DNA from: Streptomyces sp. NBC_01689
GTDB lineage: Bacteria > Actinomycetota > Actinomycetes > Streptomycetales > Streptomycetaceae
DNA length: 64,000 nt
NCBI RefSeq assembly: GCF_036250675.1
Contig: NZ_CP109592.1
Coordinates: forward strand, 6,448,001-6,512,000
Direction: 5' to 3'
Below the pieces are notes generated by a model. That model was not told the DNA's origin and did not search any database. It saw nothing but the letters and a program-made list of their open reading frames with translations. Numbering within the stretch: the stretch's first letter is position 1; each line of letters opens with the position of its first letter. The translations under genes were made by a program, and so were the position numbers. Of this stretch, positions 45,876-55,304 are shown piece after piece.

Positions 45876-46613
45876 CTACGACACGCCGAAACGTGTCGCC
45901 AGCGCGTCCCGCTGGGCCCGGACGAACGCCGCGTCCACCGCGGCGCCGTGACCCGGCACGTACACCGCCTGCTCGCCGCCCAGGGCGAGCAGCCGGTCCA
46001 GCGCGGCCGGCCAGCGGGAGGGGACGGCGTCGGGACCCGCCTGGGGTTCGCCGGACTCCTCCACCAGGTCCCCGCAGAAGACGACCTTCCGGGCACCGGC
46101 CGCCCCGGTCACCAGGACCACCAGGTCGTGCGCCGTGTGACCGGGACCCACGTCCGCCAGCAGGGCCCGCACCCCGCCGCCCAGGTCGAGCGTCCGCTCG
46201 CCGGCCACGGGGTGCGAAGGGGGGACCAGGGCGGCCGCGGCCTCGGCGGCCTCCCGCGGGCCGAGACCGTGGCGTACGGCGTCCAGGCGCAGTTCCTCGC
46301 CCCCGTACGGGCTCGCCCCGCCGGGACCGGCCGCGCCGAACACCGGCGTGCCCGTGAACGCCGCCGCGCCGAGGACGTGGTCGAAGTGCGGATGGGTGAG
46401 TGCGAGGTGTGTCACGTCCCGGTCCGGGCCGAGGAGCCGGCGCGCCTCGGCACGCAACCGTGCGCCCTCCCCGAGGCTCGCCCCCGCGTCGACCATGAGC
46501 GCCGCGTCCCCGCCCGCCACCAGCCCGGCCGTGCAGTCCCAGCCCGGGAGCCGCCGCCGCCCCACGTGCGGGGCCAGTTCCTCCCACCCCGGCCCTTCCC
46601 AAGTCACCTTCAT
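45876..46613 (-). CDS. MBL-fold metal-dependent hydrolase
   Basis: 245 residues. Metal motif HxHxDH in LTHPHFDHVLGAAAF (about residue 72), LMVDAGASLGEGA before it, VGPGHTAHDLVVLV (third His) and KVVFCGDLVEESGEP, with a final VYVPGHGAAVDAAF His. Substrate unknown; resembles glyoxalase II-like or quorum-lactonase-like hydrolases. TAGCGT (46625-46620 on the minus strand) is 6 nt before the ATG. It lies 46 bp from the DUF3097 gene, each with its own -10 box. Confidence 0.88.
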   Translation of the reverse strand: MKVTWEGPGWEELAPHVGRRRLPGWDCTAGLVAGGDAALMVDAGASLGEGARLRAEARRLLGPDRDVTHLALTHPHFDHVLGAAAFTGTPVFGAAGPGGASPYGGEELRLDAVRHGLGPREAAEAAAALVPPSHPVAGERTLDLGGGVRALLADVGPGHTAHDLVVLVTGAAGARKVVFCGDLVEESGEPQAGPDAVPSRWPAALDRLLALGGEQAVYVPGHGAAVDAAFVRAQRDALATRFGVS

Positions 46614-46696
46614 ACGGTGACGCTAGCGGGAGGGCGGACGCCGGTGAGACATCACGGGACACGTCGGCATACGTGCGCAAGATCGCGGGCCCGCCC

Positions 46697-46727
46697 TTGC
46701 CGGGGGCGTACCCACCGGCCGTACACT
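46697..46727 (+). promoter_or_regulatory. Promoter of hrcA-dnaJ
   Basis: TTGCCG (46697-46702), 19-nt spacer, TACACT (46722-46727). The CIRCE operator lies just downstream. Confidence 0.6.
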
Positions 46728-46740
46728 GGGCCGGGGAATG

Positions 46741-46767
46741 CTGGCACTCGCACGCGCTGAGTGCCAG
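46741..46767. promoter_or_regulatory. CIRCE operator
   Basis: CTGGCACTC-N9-GAGTGCCAG, a perfect 9-bp inverted repeat with the canonical 9-nt spacer, about 14 nt after the -10 box. HrcA binds CIRCE, so hrcA should repress itself and dnaJ. Confidence 0.95.
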
Positions 46768-46805
46768 GCGAGGCCACGCGGGACGGACGACTGGAGGTGT
46801 GCGCG

Positions 46806-47822
46806 ATGCTGAGTGAACGCAGGCTCGAGGTGCTGCGCGCCATCGTCCAGGACTACGTCGGCACCGAGGAGCCGGTCGGTTCCAAGGCGCTGACGGAGCG
46901 GCATCAGCTCGGGGTCTCCCCGGCCACGGTCCGCAACGACATGGCGGTCCTGGAGGACGAGGGATACATCGCCCAGCCGCACACCAGCGCCGGGCGCATC
47001 CCCACCGACAAGGGCTACCGGCTCTTCGTCGACAAGCTCGCCGGCGTCAAGCCGATGACCGGGCCCGAGCGGCGGGCCATCCAGAACTTCCTCGGCGGCG
47101 CGGTCGACCTCGACGACGTCGTCGGGCGGACGGTGCGGCTGCTCGCGCAGCTGACGCGGCAGGTCGCCGTCGTCCAGTACCCGTCGCTGACCAGATCGAC
47201 CGTGCGTCACGTGGAGCTGCTGTCGCTGGCCCCGGCCCGCCTGATGCTCGTCCTGATCACGGACACCGGACGGGTCGAGCAGCGCATGATCGACTGCCCG
47301 GCGCCGTTCGGGGAGACCTCCGTGGCGGATCTGCGGGCCCGGCTCAACAGCCGGGTCGCCGGCCGCCGCTTCGCGGATGTGCCGCCGCTCGTCCAGGACC
47401 TGCCGGACGCCTTCGAGGCGGACGACCGGGGTACGGTCGCGACGGTGCTCTCCACTCTTCTGGAGACGCTCGTCGAGGAGACCGAGGAACGTCTGATGAT
47501 CGGCGGCACCGCGAACCTGACCCGCTTCGGACATGATTTTCCCCTCACGATCAGACCGGTGCTCGAAGCGCTGGAGGAACAGGTCGTGCTCCTCAAACTG
47601 CTGGGGGAGGCGGGGGATTCGGGCATGACCGTACGGATCGGTCACGAGAACGCGTACGAGGGACTCAACTCCACGTCCGTGGTCTCCGTCGGCTACGGTT
47701 CGGGCGACGAGGCAGTAGCCAAACTCGGCGTGGTCGGACCGACCCGCATGGATTACCCGGGAACGATGGGAGCGGTACGAGCGGTGGCACGGTACGTCGG
47801 ACAGATCCTGGCGGAGTCTTAA
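46806..47822 (+). CDS. hrcA: Heat-inducible transcription repressor HrcA
   Basis: 338 residues, ATG at 46806 with GGAGGT 7 nt upstream. N-terminal winged helix (about 1-70; [66 protein letters not shown]) followed by the HrcA core ([39 protein letters not shown]) and the C-terminal [21 protein letters not shown] block. Represses heat-shock genes through CIRCE and needs GroEL for activity (family knowledge). The stop is followed directly by the dnaJ start. Confidence 0.97.
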   Translation: MLSERRLEVLRAIVQDYVGTEEPVGSKALTERHQLGVSPATVRNDMAVLEDEGYIAQPHTSAGRIPTDKGYRLFVDKLAGVKPMTGPERRAIQNFLGGAVDLDDVVGRTVRLLAQLTRQVAVVQYPSLTRSTVRHVELLSLAPARLMLVLITDTGRVEQRMIDCPAPFGETSVADLRARLNSRVAGRRFADVPPLVQDLPDAFEADDRGTVATVLSTLLETLVEETEERLMIGGTANLTRFGHDFPLTIRPVLEALEEQVVLLKLLGEAGDSGMTVRIGHENAYEGLNSTSVVSVGYGSGDEAVAKLGVVGPTRMDYPGTMGAVRAVARYVGQILAES

Positions 47823-48959
47823 GTGGCCACGGACTACTACGCCGTGCTCGGCGTGCGCCGCGACGCGTCCCAGGACGAGATCAAGAAGGCTTTCCGGCGG
47901 CTCGCACGCGAGCTGCACCCGGACGTCAATCCCGATCCGAAGACGCAGGAGCGGTTCAAGGAGATCAACGCCGCGTACGAGGTGTTGTCGGACCCGCAGA
48001 AGAAGCAGGTCTACGACCTCGGCGGCGACCCGTTGTCCCAGGCGGGCGGCGGAGGCGCGGGCGGCTTCGGCGCCGGTGGCTTCGGCAACTTCTCGGACAT
48101 CATGGACGCCTTCTTCGGCACGGCGTCGCAGCGGGGCCCCCGGTCGCGCACGCGGCGCGGCCAGGACGCCATGATCCGGCTCGAGATCGAGCTGGACGAG
48201 GCCGCCTTCGGCACCACGAAGGACATCCAGGTCGACACGGCCGTCGTGTGCGCCACCTGCAACGGTGAGGGCGCCGCGCCGGGGACCTCCGCGCAGACCT
48301 GCGACATGTGCCGCGGACGCGGCGAGGTGTCCCAGGTCACCCGGTCGTTCCTGGGCCAGGTCATGACGTCCCGCCCGTGTCCGCAGTGCCAGGGCTTCGG
48401 CACCGTCGTGCCGACCCCCTGCCCGGAGTGCGCGGGCGACGGGCGCGTCCGGTCCCGGCGCACGCTCACGGTCAAGATCCCGGCGGGCGTGGACAACGGC
48501 ACCCGGATCCAGCTCGCGGGCGAGGGCGAGGTCGGGCCCGGTGGCGGTCCCGCCGGTGACCTCTACGTCGAGATCCACGAACTGCCGCACTCGACCTTCC
48601 AGCGCCGCGGCGACGACCTGCACTGCACGGTCACCATCCCGATGACCGCCGCGTCGCTCGGCACCAAGGTGCCGCTCGAGACCCTCGACGGTCTGGAGGA
48701 GGTCGACATCCGGCCCGGCACGCAGTCCGGGCAGTCGATCCCGCTGCACGGGCGCGGTGTCACGCATCTGCGCGGCGGTGGCCGGGGCGACCTCATCGTG
48801 CACGTCGAGGTCACCACGCCGACCAAGCTCGACCCCGAGCAGGAACGGCTGTTGCGGGAGCTGGCGCAGCTGCGCGGCGAGGAGCGTCCGACCGGGCAGT
48901 TCCAGCCGGGCCAGCAGGGTCTGTTCTCCCGTCTCAAGGACGCGTTCAACGGCCGCTGA
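47823..48959 (+). CDS. dnaJ: Molecular chaperone DnaJ
   Basis: 378 residues, GTG immediately after the hrcA stop. J domain with HPD at 32-34 (LARELHPDVNPDPK); Gly/Phe-rich linker (about 75-100); four CxxCxGxG zinc knuckles (CATCNGEG, CDMCRGRG, CPQCQGFG, CPECAGDG); and the C-terminal substrate domains (DLYVEIHELPHSTFQRRGDDLHCTV, GRGVTHLRGGGRGDLIVHVEV). Stimulates DnaK ATPase. Co-transcribed with hrcA. This is probably the second dnaJ of the species, since streptomycetes also have one in the dnaK operon. Confidence 0.97.
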   Translation: MATDYYAVLGVRRDASQDEIKKAFRRLARELHPDVNPDPKTQERFKEINAAYEVLSDPQKKQVYDLGGDPLSQAGGGGAGGFGAGGFGNFSDIMDAFFGTASQRGPRSRTRRGQDAMIRLEIELDEAAFGTTKDIQVDTAVVCATCNGEGAAPGTSAQTCDMCRGRGEVSQVTRSFLGQVMTSRPCPQCQGFGTVVPTPCPECAGDGRVRSRRTLTVKIPAGVDNGTRIQLAGEGEVGPGGGPAGDLYVEIHELPHSTFQRRGDDLHCTVTIPMTAASLGTKVPLETLDGLEEVDIRPGTQSGQSIPLHGRGVTHLRGGGRGDLIVHVEVTTPTKLDPEQERLLRELAQLRGEERPTGQFQPGQQGLFSRLKDAFNGR

Positions 48960-49256
48960 GCCCGGACGGCTCTCCGTGCCCGGCCCGCCCGGCCTCCGAG
49001 GGCGGCGCGGCCCGGGCGGGGCCGGTCCCCGGCGGGGCGGAAGCCGAGGCCCCAGGGGGCCGGAGCCGGGGTCCCGGCACGGCACGAGCCGGGGCGGGAA
49101 GGCACCCGCTCCGGGTCCGCGGGACGGGCCCGCGGAGCGGGGCACGGGGCGGTGCGGCGGGGGCGGAGAAGCACCGCGGACCGTCCGTCCCGACGGCCCG
49201 TGGCGGCCGGAAGTCCGGATTTCTGACTTGTTCGGAGGACGTGACAACATGCCGTC
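48960..49256. other. GC-rich space after dnaJ
   Basis: About 300 bp of simple G/C-rich sequence without a gene, terminator or repeat I can support, apart from the -10 box at 49245-49250 (CAACAT, 6 nt before the next ATG). Confidence 0.5.
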
Positions 49257-50345
49257 ATGTCCTCCGCACTGACCGATCTCTTCCCACACCCGATCGTGCA
49301 GGCCCCCATGGCGGGCGGCGTCTCCGTCCCGCACCTCGCGGCCGCCGTGTCCGAGGCCGGCGGGCTCGGGTTCCTCGCCGCCGGGTACAAGACCGCCGAC
49401 GGCATGTACCAGGAGATCAAGCAGCTGCGTGGACTGACGGGCCGGCCCTTCGGGGTCAACCTCTTCATGCCGCAGCCCGAGTACGCGGACCCGGCCACCG
49501 TCGAGGTGTACGCCCACCAGCTGGCCGGCGAGGCCTCCTGGTACGAGACGGAGCTCGGCGATCCGGACAGCGGCCGCGACGACGGCTACGACGCCAAACT
49601 CGCGGTCCTCCTCGACAACCCGGTGCCGGTGGTCTCCTTCCACTTCGGCTGCCCCACCCGCGACGTCCTGGACTCCTTCGCCCGGGTCGGCACGCTCACC
49701 ATGATCACCGCGACCACGGCCGAGGAGGCCCTCGCGGTGCAACGGGCGGGTGCCGCCGCCGTCGTCGTGCAGGGCGTGGAGGCCGGCGGCCACCAGGGCA
49801 CCCACCGCGACAACCCGGAGACGGACGGCACGGGGATCGGGCTCCTCTCCCTGATCGCCCAGGTGCGCGAGACCGTGCAGATCCCGGTCGTCGCCGCCGG
49901 CGGCATCATGCGCGGCAGCCAGATCGCCGCGGTGCTCGCCGCGGGCGCGGACGCCGCGCAGCTCGGCACCGCGTTCCTCGCCACCCCGGAGTCCGGTGCG
50001 CACGCCGTGCACAAGCAGTCCCTGACCAACCCCCTCTTCGTCCGCACGGAACTGACGCGCGCGTTCTCCGGCCGTCCCGCGCGCGGCCTGGTCAACCGCT
50101 TCCTGCGCGAGCACGGTCCGTACGCGCCCGCCGCGTACCCCGACGTCCACCACCTCACCTCCCCGCTGCGCAAGGCGGCGGCCAGGGCGGGCGACGCGCA
50201 GGGCATGGCGCTGTGGGCGGGGCAGGGGCACCGGATGGCCCGTGAACTTCCGGCGGCGCAGCTGGTGGAGGTGCTGTGCGCCGAGCTGGACGCGGTCAGG
50301 ACAGCGTTGTCCACGGCCGGCGGCACGGGGGGTGCGGACCGATGA
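49257..50345 (+). CDS. Nitronate monooxygenase family flavoprotein
   Basis: 362 residues, ATG at 49257 with CAACAT 6 nt upstream. TIM-barrel NMO/2-nitropropane dioxygenase family: LFPHPIVQAPMAGGVSVPHLAAAVSEAGGLGFLAAGYKTADGM, GVNLFMPQPE, VVSFHFGCPT, MITATTAEEALAVQRAGAAAVVVQGVEAGGHQGTHRD, VVAAGGIMRGSQIAAVLAAGADAAQLGTAFLATPESG. Oxidises alkyl nitronates with FMN (family knowledge); true substrate often unknown. It overlaps the rsmE start by 4 nt. Confidence 0.9.
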   Translation: MSSALTDLFPHPIVQAPMAGGVSVPHLAAAVSEAGGLGFLAAGYKTADGMYQEIKQLRGLTGRPFGVNLFMPQPEYADPATVEVYAHQLAGEASWYETELGDPDSGRDDGYDAKLAVLLDNPVPVVSFHFGCPTRDVLDSFARVGTLTMITATTAEEALAVQRAGAAAVVVQGVEAGGHQGTHRDNPETDGTGIGLLSLIAQVRETVQIPVVAAGGIMRGSQIAAVLAAGADAAQLGTAFLATPESGAHAVHKQSLTNPLFVRTELTRAFSGRPARGLVNRFLREHGPYAPAAYPDVHHLTSPLRKAAARAGDAQGMALWAGQGHRMARELPAAQLVEVLCAELDAVRTALSTAGGTGGADR

Positions 50346-51091
50346 CGGCGCCGGTGTTCGTCGTCGACCGCTTCGACACGGACGGCGCGGGACGGTACGT
50401 CCTCGACGGACCCGAGGGCCGGCACGCGGTGTCCGTGAAGCGGCTGCGGCAGGGGGAGGACGTCGTGCTCACCGACGGCGCCGGGCGCTGGGCGGAGTGC
50501 GTCGTCCTCGACACCGAGGGCAAGGACCGGCTGATCGTCCGCGTCGGCTCCCTGGCAGAGGAGCCCGCGGAGTCGCCGCGGCTGACCGTGGTGCAGGCCC
50601 TGCCCAAGGGCGACCGGGGCGAGCTGGCCGTCGAGACCATGACCGAGACCGGCGTGGACGCGATCGTCCCGTGGGCCGCCTCCCGCTGCATCACCCAGTG
50701 GCGGGGCGACCGGGGCCTGAAGGCGCTCGCCAAGTGGCGGGCCACGGCGCGCGAGGCGGGCAAGCAGTCCCGCCGGGTGCGCTTCCCCGAGGTCGCGGAC
50801 GCCGCGACGACCAGGCAGGTGGCCGCCCTGCTGGCCGAGGCCGACTTCGCGGCGGTGCTGCACGAGGACCGCGACTACGGCAGCGAGCCGCTCGCCACGG
50901 CCGAACTGCCCACGGCCGGACGGATCGTGCTCGTCGTCGGACCCGAAGGGGGCGTCTCCCCCGAGGAGTTGGACCTCTTCGCGCAGGCGGGTGCGAAGGC
51001 GTACCGGCTGGGGCGTAGCGTGCTGCGTACGTCGACCGCGGGGACCGCGGCCACCGCGCTGCTGCTGGGGCGCACCGGCCGCTGGTCCTGA
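50342..51091 (+). CDS. rsmE: 16S rRNA (uracil1498-N3)-methyltransferase
   Basis: 249 residues. N-terminal PUA-like domain (FVVDRFDTDGAGRYVLDGPEGRHAVSVKRLRQGEDVVLTDGAGRW) and C-terminal SPOUT knot with LVVGPEGGVSPEELDLFAQAGAKAYRLGRSVLRTSTAGTAATALLL, the RsmE SAM-binding signature. It methylates U1498 in helix 44. The ATGA overlap indicates coupling with the flavoprotein gene. Confidence 0.95.
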   Translation: MTAPVFVVDRFDTDGAGRYVLDGPEGRHAVSVKRLRQGEDVVLTDGAGRWAECVVLDTEGKDRLIVRVGSLAEEPAESPRLTVVQALPKGDRGELAVETMTETGVDAIVPWAASRCITQWRGDRGLKALAKWRATAREAGKQSRRVRFPEVADAATTRQVAALLAEADFAAVLHEDRDYGSEPLATAELPTAGRIVLVVGPEGGVSPEELDLFAQAGAKAYRLGRSVLRTSTAGTAATALLLGRTGRWS

Positions 51092-51113
51092 ACGAACATG
51101 TACGGGGGATGCG

Positions 51114-51506
51114 TTGGAACTCGCCCAGGTACGGCTGCTCGTCGCCGACTTCCCGGCCTGCTATCGCTTCTACGCCGAGGTCCTCGGCCTCAAGCCCCAG
51201 TCCGGTGCGGCCGAGGGTCCGTACGAGAAGTTCAGCCCCGCCACCGGCTCCGCGGGCATCGCGCTTCAGGACCGCGCGATGATGGCCCGGATCCTCGGTG
51301 AGCTGGGCGACTCGGCGAGCGGCCACCGCTCCCTGGTCGTCCTGCGCGTGGACGACCTCGACGCCTACTGCGAGGGTGTCGTCTCGCGCGGCGGTGTCAT
51401 CACCCACGGTCCCGCGCCGATGACCGAACGGATGCGGGTGGCCCATCTCAAGGACCCCGAGGGCAACCTCGTGGAACTCCAGGAGTGGCTGCTCCTGCGC
51501 AGCTGA
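51114..51506 (+). CDS. VOC-family protein (glyoxalase/bleomycin-resistance fold)
   Basis: 130 residues, TTG start at 51114 with GGGGGA 4 nt upstream; the frame upstream belongs to rsmE in another phase. Two beta-alpha-beta-beta-beta units: LAQVRLLVADFPACYRFYAEVLGLKPQSG... and HRSLVVLRVDDLDAYCEGVVSRGGVITHGPAPMTERMRVAHLKDPEGNLVELQEWL, with a metal-type Glu at the end (NLVELQEW). Substrate unknown. Confidence 0.85.
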   Translation: MELAQVRLLVADFPACYRFYAEVLGLKPQSGAAEGPYEKFSPATGSAGIALQDRAMMARILGELGDSASGHRSLVVLRVDDLDAYCEGVVSRGGVITHGPAPMTERMRVAHLKDPEGNLVELQEWLLLRS

Positions 51507-51567
51507 CCGGCGGCGGGCAAGGCCGGGCAAGTGATCCAAACCCCTTTCCGGGGGAGCTGTCGCTGCA

Positions 51568-51579
51568 TAGGGTGATCGG
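51568..51579 (+). promoter_or_regulatory. -10 box for a leaderless tricorn-protease transcript
   Basis: TAGGGT at 51568-51573, then 6 nt to the GTG at 51580. A weak -35, TTTCCG (51545-51550), lies 17 nt upstream. Confidence 0.55.
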
Positions 51580-54500
51580 GTGACACAGACTGCATCGTCC
51601 GTATCGTCCGTATCGGCCGGGTATCTCCGCTTCCCGCATCTGCGGGGCGATCTGGTCGCGTTCACCGCCGAGGACGACGTCTGGGTCGCCCCCCTCGACG
51701 GCGGCGGCCGCGCCTGGCGGGTCAGCGCGGACAACGTCCCGGTCAACCATCCGCGCATCTCCCCCGACGGGGAGGACGTCGCCTGGACGTCGACCCGGGA
51801 CGGGGCGCCCGAGATCCACGTGGCCCCGCTGGAGGGAGGGGCGTCCAGGCGGCTGACGTACTGGGGGAACCTGCGGACCCAGGTGCGCGGCTGGACCCCG
51901 GACGGACAGGTGCTCGCGCTCAGCACCCAGGGCCAGCCGAGCCTGCGCCGCAGCTGGGCGCGGGCCGTCCCGCTCGACGGCGGTCCCGCCACGACCCTCT
52001 CCTACGGACCGGTCGGCGACGTCGCGTACGGAGGGCCGGGCGTGCTGCTGCTGTCCGCCCCGATGGGACGCGAGGCGGCCTGGTGGAAGCGGTACCGCGG
52101 CGGCACGGCGGGCAAGCTGTGGATCGACCGCGACGGCGACGGCGAGTTCGTACGGCTGCACGAGGAGCTGGACGGGAACCTCGAGTACCCGCTGTGGGCG
52201 GGGGACCGGCTCGCGTTCCTGTCCGACCACGAAGGGGTCGGGGCCCTCTACTCCTCCCTCGCCGACGGCTCCGATCTTCGCCGGCACACCCCCCTCGACG
52301 GTTTCTACGCCCGGCACGCGGCGACCGACGGCACCCGGATCGTCTACGCGTCCGCCGGTGAACTGTGGCTGCTCGACGACCTGGACGGCGCCGAGCCGCG
52401 CAGGCTGGACATCCGGCTCGGCGGACAGCGCGCCGACCGGCAGCCGCACCCCGTCAGCGCGTCCCGCTGGTTCTCCGCCGCCGCGCCCGACCACACCGGA
52501 CGCGGCAGCGCGGTCTCCGTGCGCGGCTCCGTCCACTGGATCACCCACCGCTCCGGCCCGGCCCGTGCGCTGGCCGCCCGGCCCGGTGTGCGCGCCCGCC
52601 TGCCGCGCACCTTCCGGGTGGACGGCGAGGAGTACGTGGTGTGGGTGACCGACGCGGCGGGCGACGACGCGCTGGAGTTCGCCCCGGCGACCGGGACCGC
52701 CCCCGGGGCGACCCCGCGCCGGCTCGCCGCGGGACAGCTCGGCCGCGTCCTCGGGCTCGCGATGGCCCCCGACGGCAGCCGCGCCGCCGTCGCCTCGCAC
52801 GACGGACGGGTGCTGCTCGTCGAGCGGGAGACCGGTGAGGTGCGCGAGCTCGACCGCAGCGCGGACGGCGACGTCAGCGGGCTGGTCTTCTCGCCCGACT
52901 CGGCCTGGCTCGCCTGGTCGCACCCCGGCCCGCGCCCGCTGCGCCAGCTGAAGCTGGCGAACACCGCGGACCTGTCGGTCACCGAGGCGACGCCGCTGCG
53001 CTTCCGTGACTACGCGCCCGCGTTCACCCTCGACGGCAAGCACCTGGCCTTCCTCTCCGCGCGCGCCTTCGACCCGGTCTACGACGAACACGTCTTCGAC
53101 CTGGCGTTCGTGGGAGGTTCCCGCCCGCACCTGATCACCCTGGCCGCGACCACGCCGTCCCCCTTCGGCCCGCAGCGGCACGGCCGTGCCTTCGAGGCCC
53201 CCGAGGGCCGCGGCGCCGAGACGCCCGACACCGAGGGCACCCCCGCGACCCGGATCGACCTCGAAGGACTCGGCGACCGGATCGTCCCCTTCCCCGTCGA
53301 GGCCGCGCGTTACTCGACCCTGCGTGCCGCCAAGGACGGACTCCTGTGGCTGCGCCACCCGGTCCGCGGTGTGCTCGGAGCCTCCCGCGCCACCCCGGAC
53401 GACCCGGACCCGAAGACCGAGCTGGAGCGGTACGACCTTGTGCAGCACCGCCTCGAGCACCTCGCCGCGGACGCCGACCACTTCGCCGTCACCGGCGACG
53501 GCAAGCGGGTCCTGCTGTGGACCGACGGCAAGCTCAAGGTCGTCCCCAGCGACCGCCGCGCGTCGAACGACGACGAGAGCGACAGCAACATCACCGTCGA
53601 CCTCTCGCGGATCCGCCAGACCGTCGAGCCGGCCGCCGAGTGGCGCCAGATGTACGAGGAGACCGGCCGCCTCATGCGGGACAACTTCTGGCGGCCCGAC
53701 CTGGGCGGCACCGACTGGGACGGTGTGCTCGACCGCTACCGGCCGGTCCTCGACCGGATCGCCACCCACGACGACCTGGTCGACCTGCTCTGGGAGGTGC
53801 AGGGCGAACTCGGCACCTCGCACGCCTATGTGAGCCCGCACGGCGGCTGGGGCGGCGGCGAGCGGGCGCAGGGACTGCTCGGGGCCGACATCTCCCGTCA
53901 CGAGGACGGCAGTTGGCGCATCGACCGGATCCTCCCCTCGGAGACCTCCGACCCCGACGCGCGGGCACCGCTCGCCGCGCCCGGTGTCGCGGTACGGGCC
54001 GGGGACGCGATCGTCCAGGTCGGCGGGCAGCCGGTGGACCCGGTGACCGGTCCCGGGCCGCTGCTGGTCGGCACGGCGGGCAAGCCGGTCGAACTGACGG
54101 TCTCCCCGTCCGGCGGCGGCGATCCCCGGCACGCGGTCGTCGTCCCGCTCGCCGACGAGGAGGCGCTGCGCTACCACGCGTGGGTCGCCGACCGGCGGGC
54201 GTACGTCCACGAACGCTCCGGGGGCCGCCTGGGCTATCTGCACGTACCGGACATGGTCGGCTCCGGGTGGGCCCAGCTCCACCGGGACCTGCGGATCGAG
54301 GTGGCCCGCGAGGGGCTGGTCGTGGACGTGCGCGAGAACCGCGGCGGCCACACCTCCCAGCTGGTCGTCGAGAAGCTCGCGCGGCGGATCGTCGGCTGGG
54401 ACCTGCCGCGCGGGATGCGGCCGTACAGCTACCCGGAGGACGCGCCGCGCGGCCCCGTCGTCGCGGTGGCCAACGAGTTCTCCGGGTCGGACGGGGACAT

Positions 54501-54819
54501 CGTCAACGCGGCGGTCAAGGCGCTCGGGATCGGTCCGGTGGTCGGCACGCGCACCTGGGGCGGCGTGATCGGCATCGACAGCCGCTACCGGCTCGTCGAC
54601 GGCACCCTCGTCACCCAGCCCAAGTACGCGTTCTGGCTGGAGGGGCAGGGATGGGGGGTGGAGAACCACGGCGTCGACCCGGACGTCGAGGTCGTCCAGG
54701 CCCCGCAGGACCACGCCGCCGGCCGGGACGTCCAGCTGGACGAGGCGATCCGGCTCGCGCTGGCGGCCCTGGAGGAGAACCCGGCGAAGACCCCGCCGTC
54801 CCTGCCGGAGCAGGGCTGA
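51580..54819 (+). CDS. Tricorn protease (S41 family)
   Basis: 1079 residues, GTG start. Two N-terminal beta-propellers (about 15-310 and 325-650; repeated strands such as GDLVAFTAEDDVWVAPLDGGG and HPRISPDGEDVAWTS), a helical region and PDZ-like domain (about 690-860), and the S41 catalytic domain. Catalytic residues by alignment in memory with the Thermoplasma enzyme: Ser747-His748 (GTSHAYV), Ser970 (FSGSDGD) and Glu1028 (GVENHGVDPD). It cleaves oligopeptides released by larger proteases such as the proteasome. Streptomycetes commonly have several tricorn genes. Confidence 0.93.
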   Translation: MTQTASSVSSVSAGYLRFPHLRGDLVAFTAEDDVWVAPLDGGGRAWRVSADNVPVNHPRISPDGEDVAWTSTRDGAPEIHVAPLEGGASRRLTYWGNLRTQVRGWTPDGQVLALSTQGQPSLRRSWARAVPLDGGPATTLSYGPVGDVAYGGPGVLLLSAPMGREAAWWKRYRGGTAGKLWIDRDGDGEFVRLHEELDGNLEYPLWAGDRLAFLSDHEGVGALYSSLADGSDLRRHTPLDGFYARHAATDGTRIVYASAGELWLLDDLDGAEPRRLDIRLGGQRADRQPHPVSASRWFSAAAPDHTGRGSAVSVRGSVHWITHRSGPARALAARPGVRARLPRTFRVDGEEYVVWVTDAAGDDALEFAPATGTAPGATPRRLAAGQLGRVLGLAMAPDGSRAAVASHDGRVLLVERETGEVRELDRSADGDVSGLVFSPDSAWLAWSHPGPRPLRQLKLANTADLSVTEATPLRFRDYAPAFTLDGKHLAFLSARAFDPVYDEHVFDLAFVGGSRPHLITLAATTPSPFGPQRHGRAFEAPEGRGAETPDTEGTPATRIDLEGLGDRIVPFPVEAARYSTLRAAKDGLLWLRHPVRGVLGASRATPDDPDPKTELERYDLVQHRLEHLAADADHFAVTGDGKRVLLWTDGKLKVVPSDRRASNDDESDSNITVDLSRIRQTVEPAAEWRQMYEETGRLMRDNFWRPDLGGTDWDGVLDRYRPVLDRIATHDDLVDLLWEVQGELGTSHAYVSPHGGWGGGERAQGLLGADISRHEDGSWRIDRILPSETSDPDARAPLAAPGVAVRAGDAIVQVGGQPVDPVTGPGPLLVGTAGKPVELTVSPSGGGDPRHAVVVPLADEEALRYHAWVADRRAYVHERSGGRLGYLHVPDMVGSGWAQLHRDLRIEVAREGLVVDVRENRGGHTSQLVVEKLARRIVGWDLPRGMRPYSYPEDAPRGPVVAVANEFSGSDGDIVNAAVKALGIGPVVGTRTWGGVIGIDSRYRLVDGTLVTQPKYAFWLEGQGWGVENHGVDPDVEVVQAPQDHAAGRDVQLDEAIRLALAALEENPAKTPPSLPEQG

Positions 54820-54837
54820 CCGGAGTGCCGATAGCAT

Positions 54838-54863
54838 GCACGGCGTAATGATCGACGCCGTGC
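54838..54863. promoter_or_regulatory. Inverted repeat next to the HIT gene -10 box
   Basis: GCACGGCGT (54838-54846) and ACGCCGTGC (54855-54863), 8-nt spacer. It starts one base after TAGCAT (54832-54837), a likely -10 box, so it spans the predicted start. It could be an operator or the hairpin ending the tricorn message; no T tract. Confidence 0.4.
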
Positions 54864-54944
54864 GCGGCGGGGTGGTCGCCGCGCGGTACGCAGAGACCGG
54901 CACCCTCCGGACGCGGGGGCCGTACGGCACGAGGAGGGACACGC

Positions 54945-55298
54945 ATGGCGGGAGAACCGCAGGACGACTGCCTGTTCTGCAAGATCGTCGCGGGACAGAT
55001 CCCGGCGACCGTCGTCCGGGAGAGCGGGACGACCCTCGCCTTCCGCGACATAAACCCGCAGGCGCCCACCCACATCCTGGTCATCCCCAAGGTGCACCAT
55101 CCGGACGCGGCGTCGCTGGCGGCCGCCGAGCCCGGCATCGCGGCGGACGTGCTGCGCGAGGCCGGTGAGATCGCCGCCGAGGAGAAGCTGGACAGCCACC
55201 GGATCGTCTTCAACACCGGCAGCGGTGCGGGACAGACCGTCTTCCACGCGCACGCGCACCTCCTCGGTGGCCGCGGCATGCAGTGGCCACCCGGGTGA
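54945..55298 (+). CDS. HIT-family nucleotide-binding hydrolase
   Basis: 117 residues. Zinc Cys pair in DCLFCKIVAGQIPA, the AFRDINPQAPTHILVIPKVHH segment, and the triad HxHxHxx in QTVFHAHAHLLGGRGMQWPPG (about 99-116). HINT-type phosphoramidase fold. Start ATG follows GAGGAGGG. The gene for an RNase Z-like protein starts 6 bp after the stop. Confidence 0.95.
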   Translation: MAGEPQDDCLFCKIVAGQIPATVVRESGTTLAFRDINPQAPTHILVIPKVHHPDAASLAAAEPGIAADVLREAGEIAAEEKLDSHRIVFNTGSGAGQTVFHAHAHLLGGRGMQWPPG

Positions 55299-55304
55299 CC
55301 GGCC

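Noticed and set aside
46623..50231. 1202-codon minus-strand frame opposite hrcA, dnaJ and the flavoprotein gene
   Set aside because: Covers three well-supported genes and has low-complexity Arg/Gly content.
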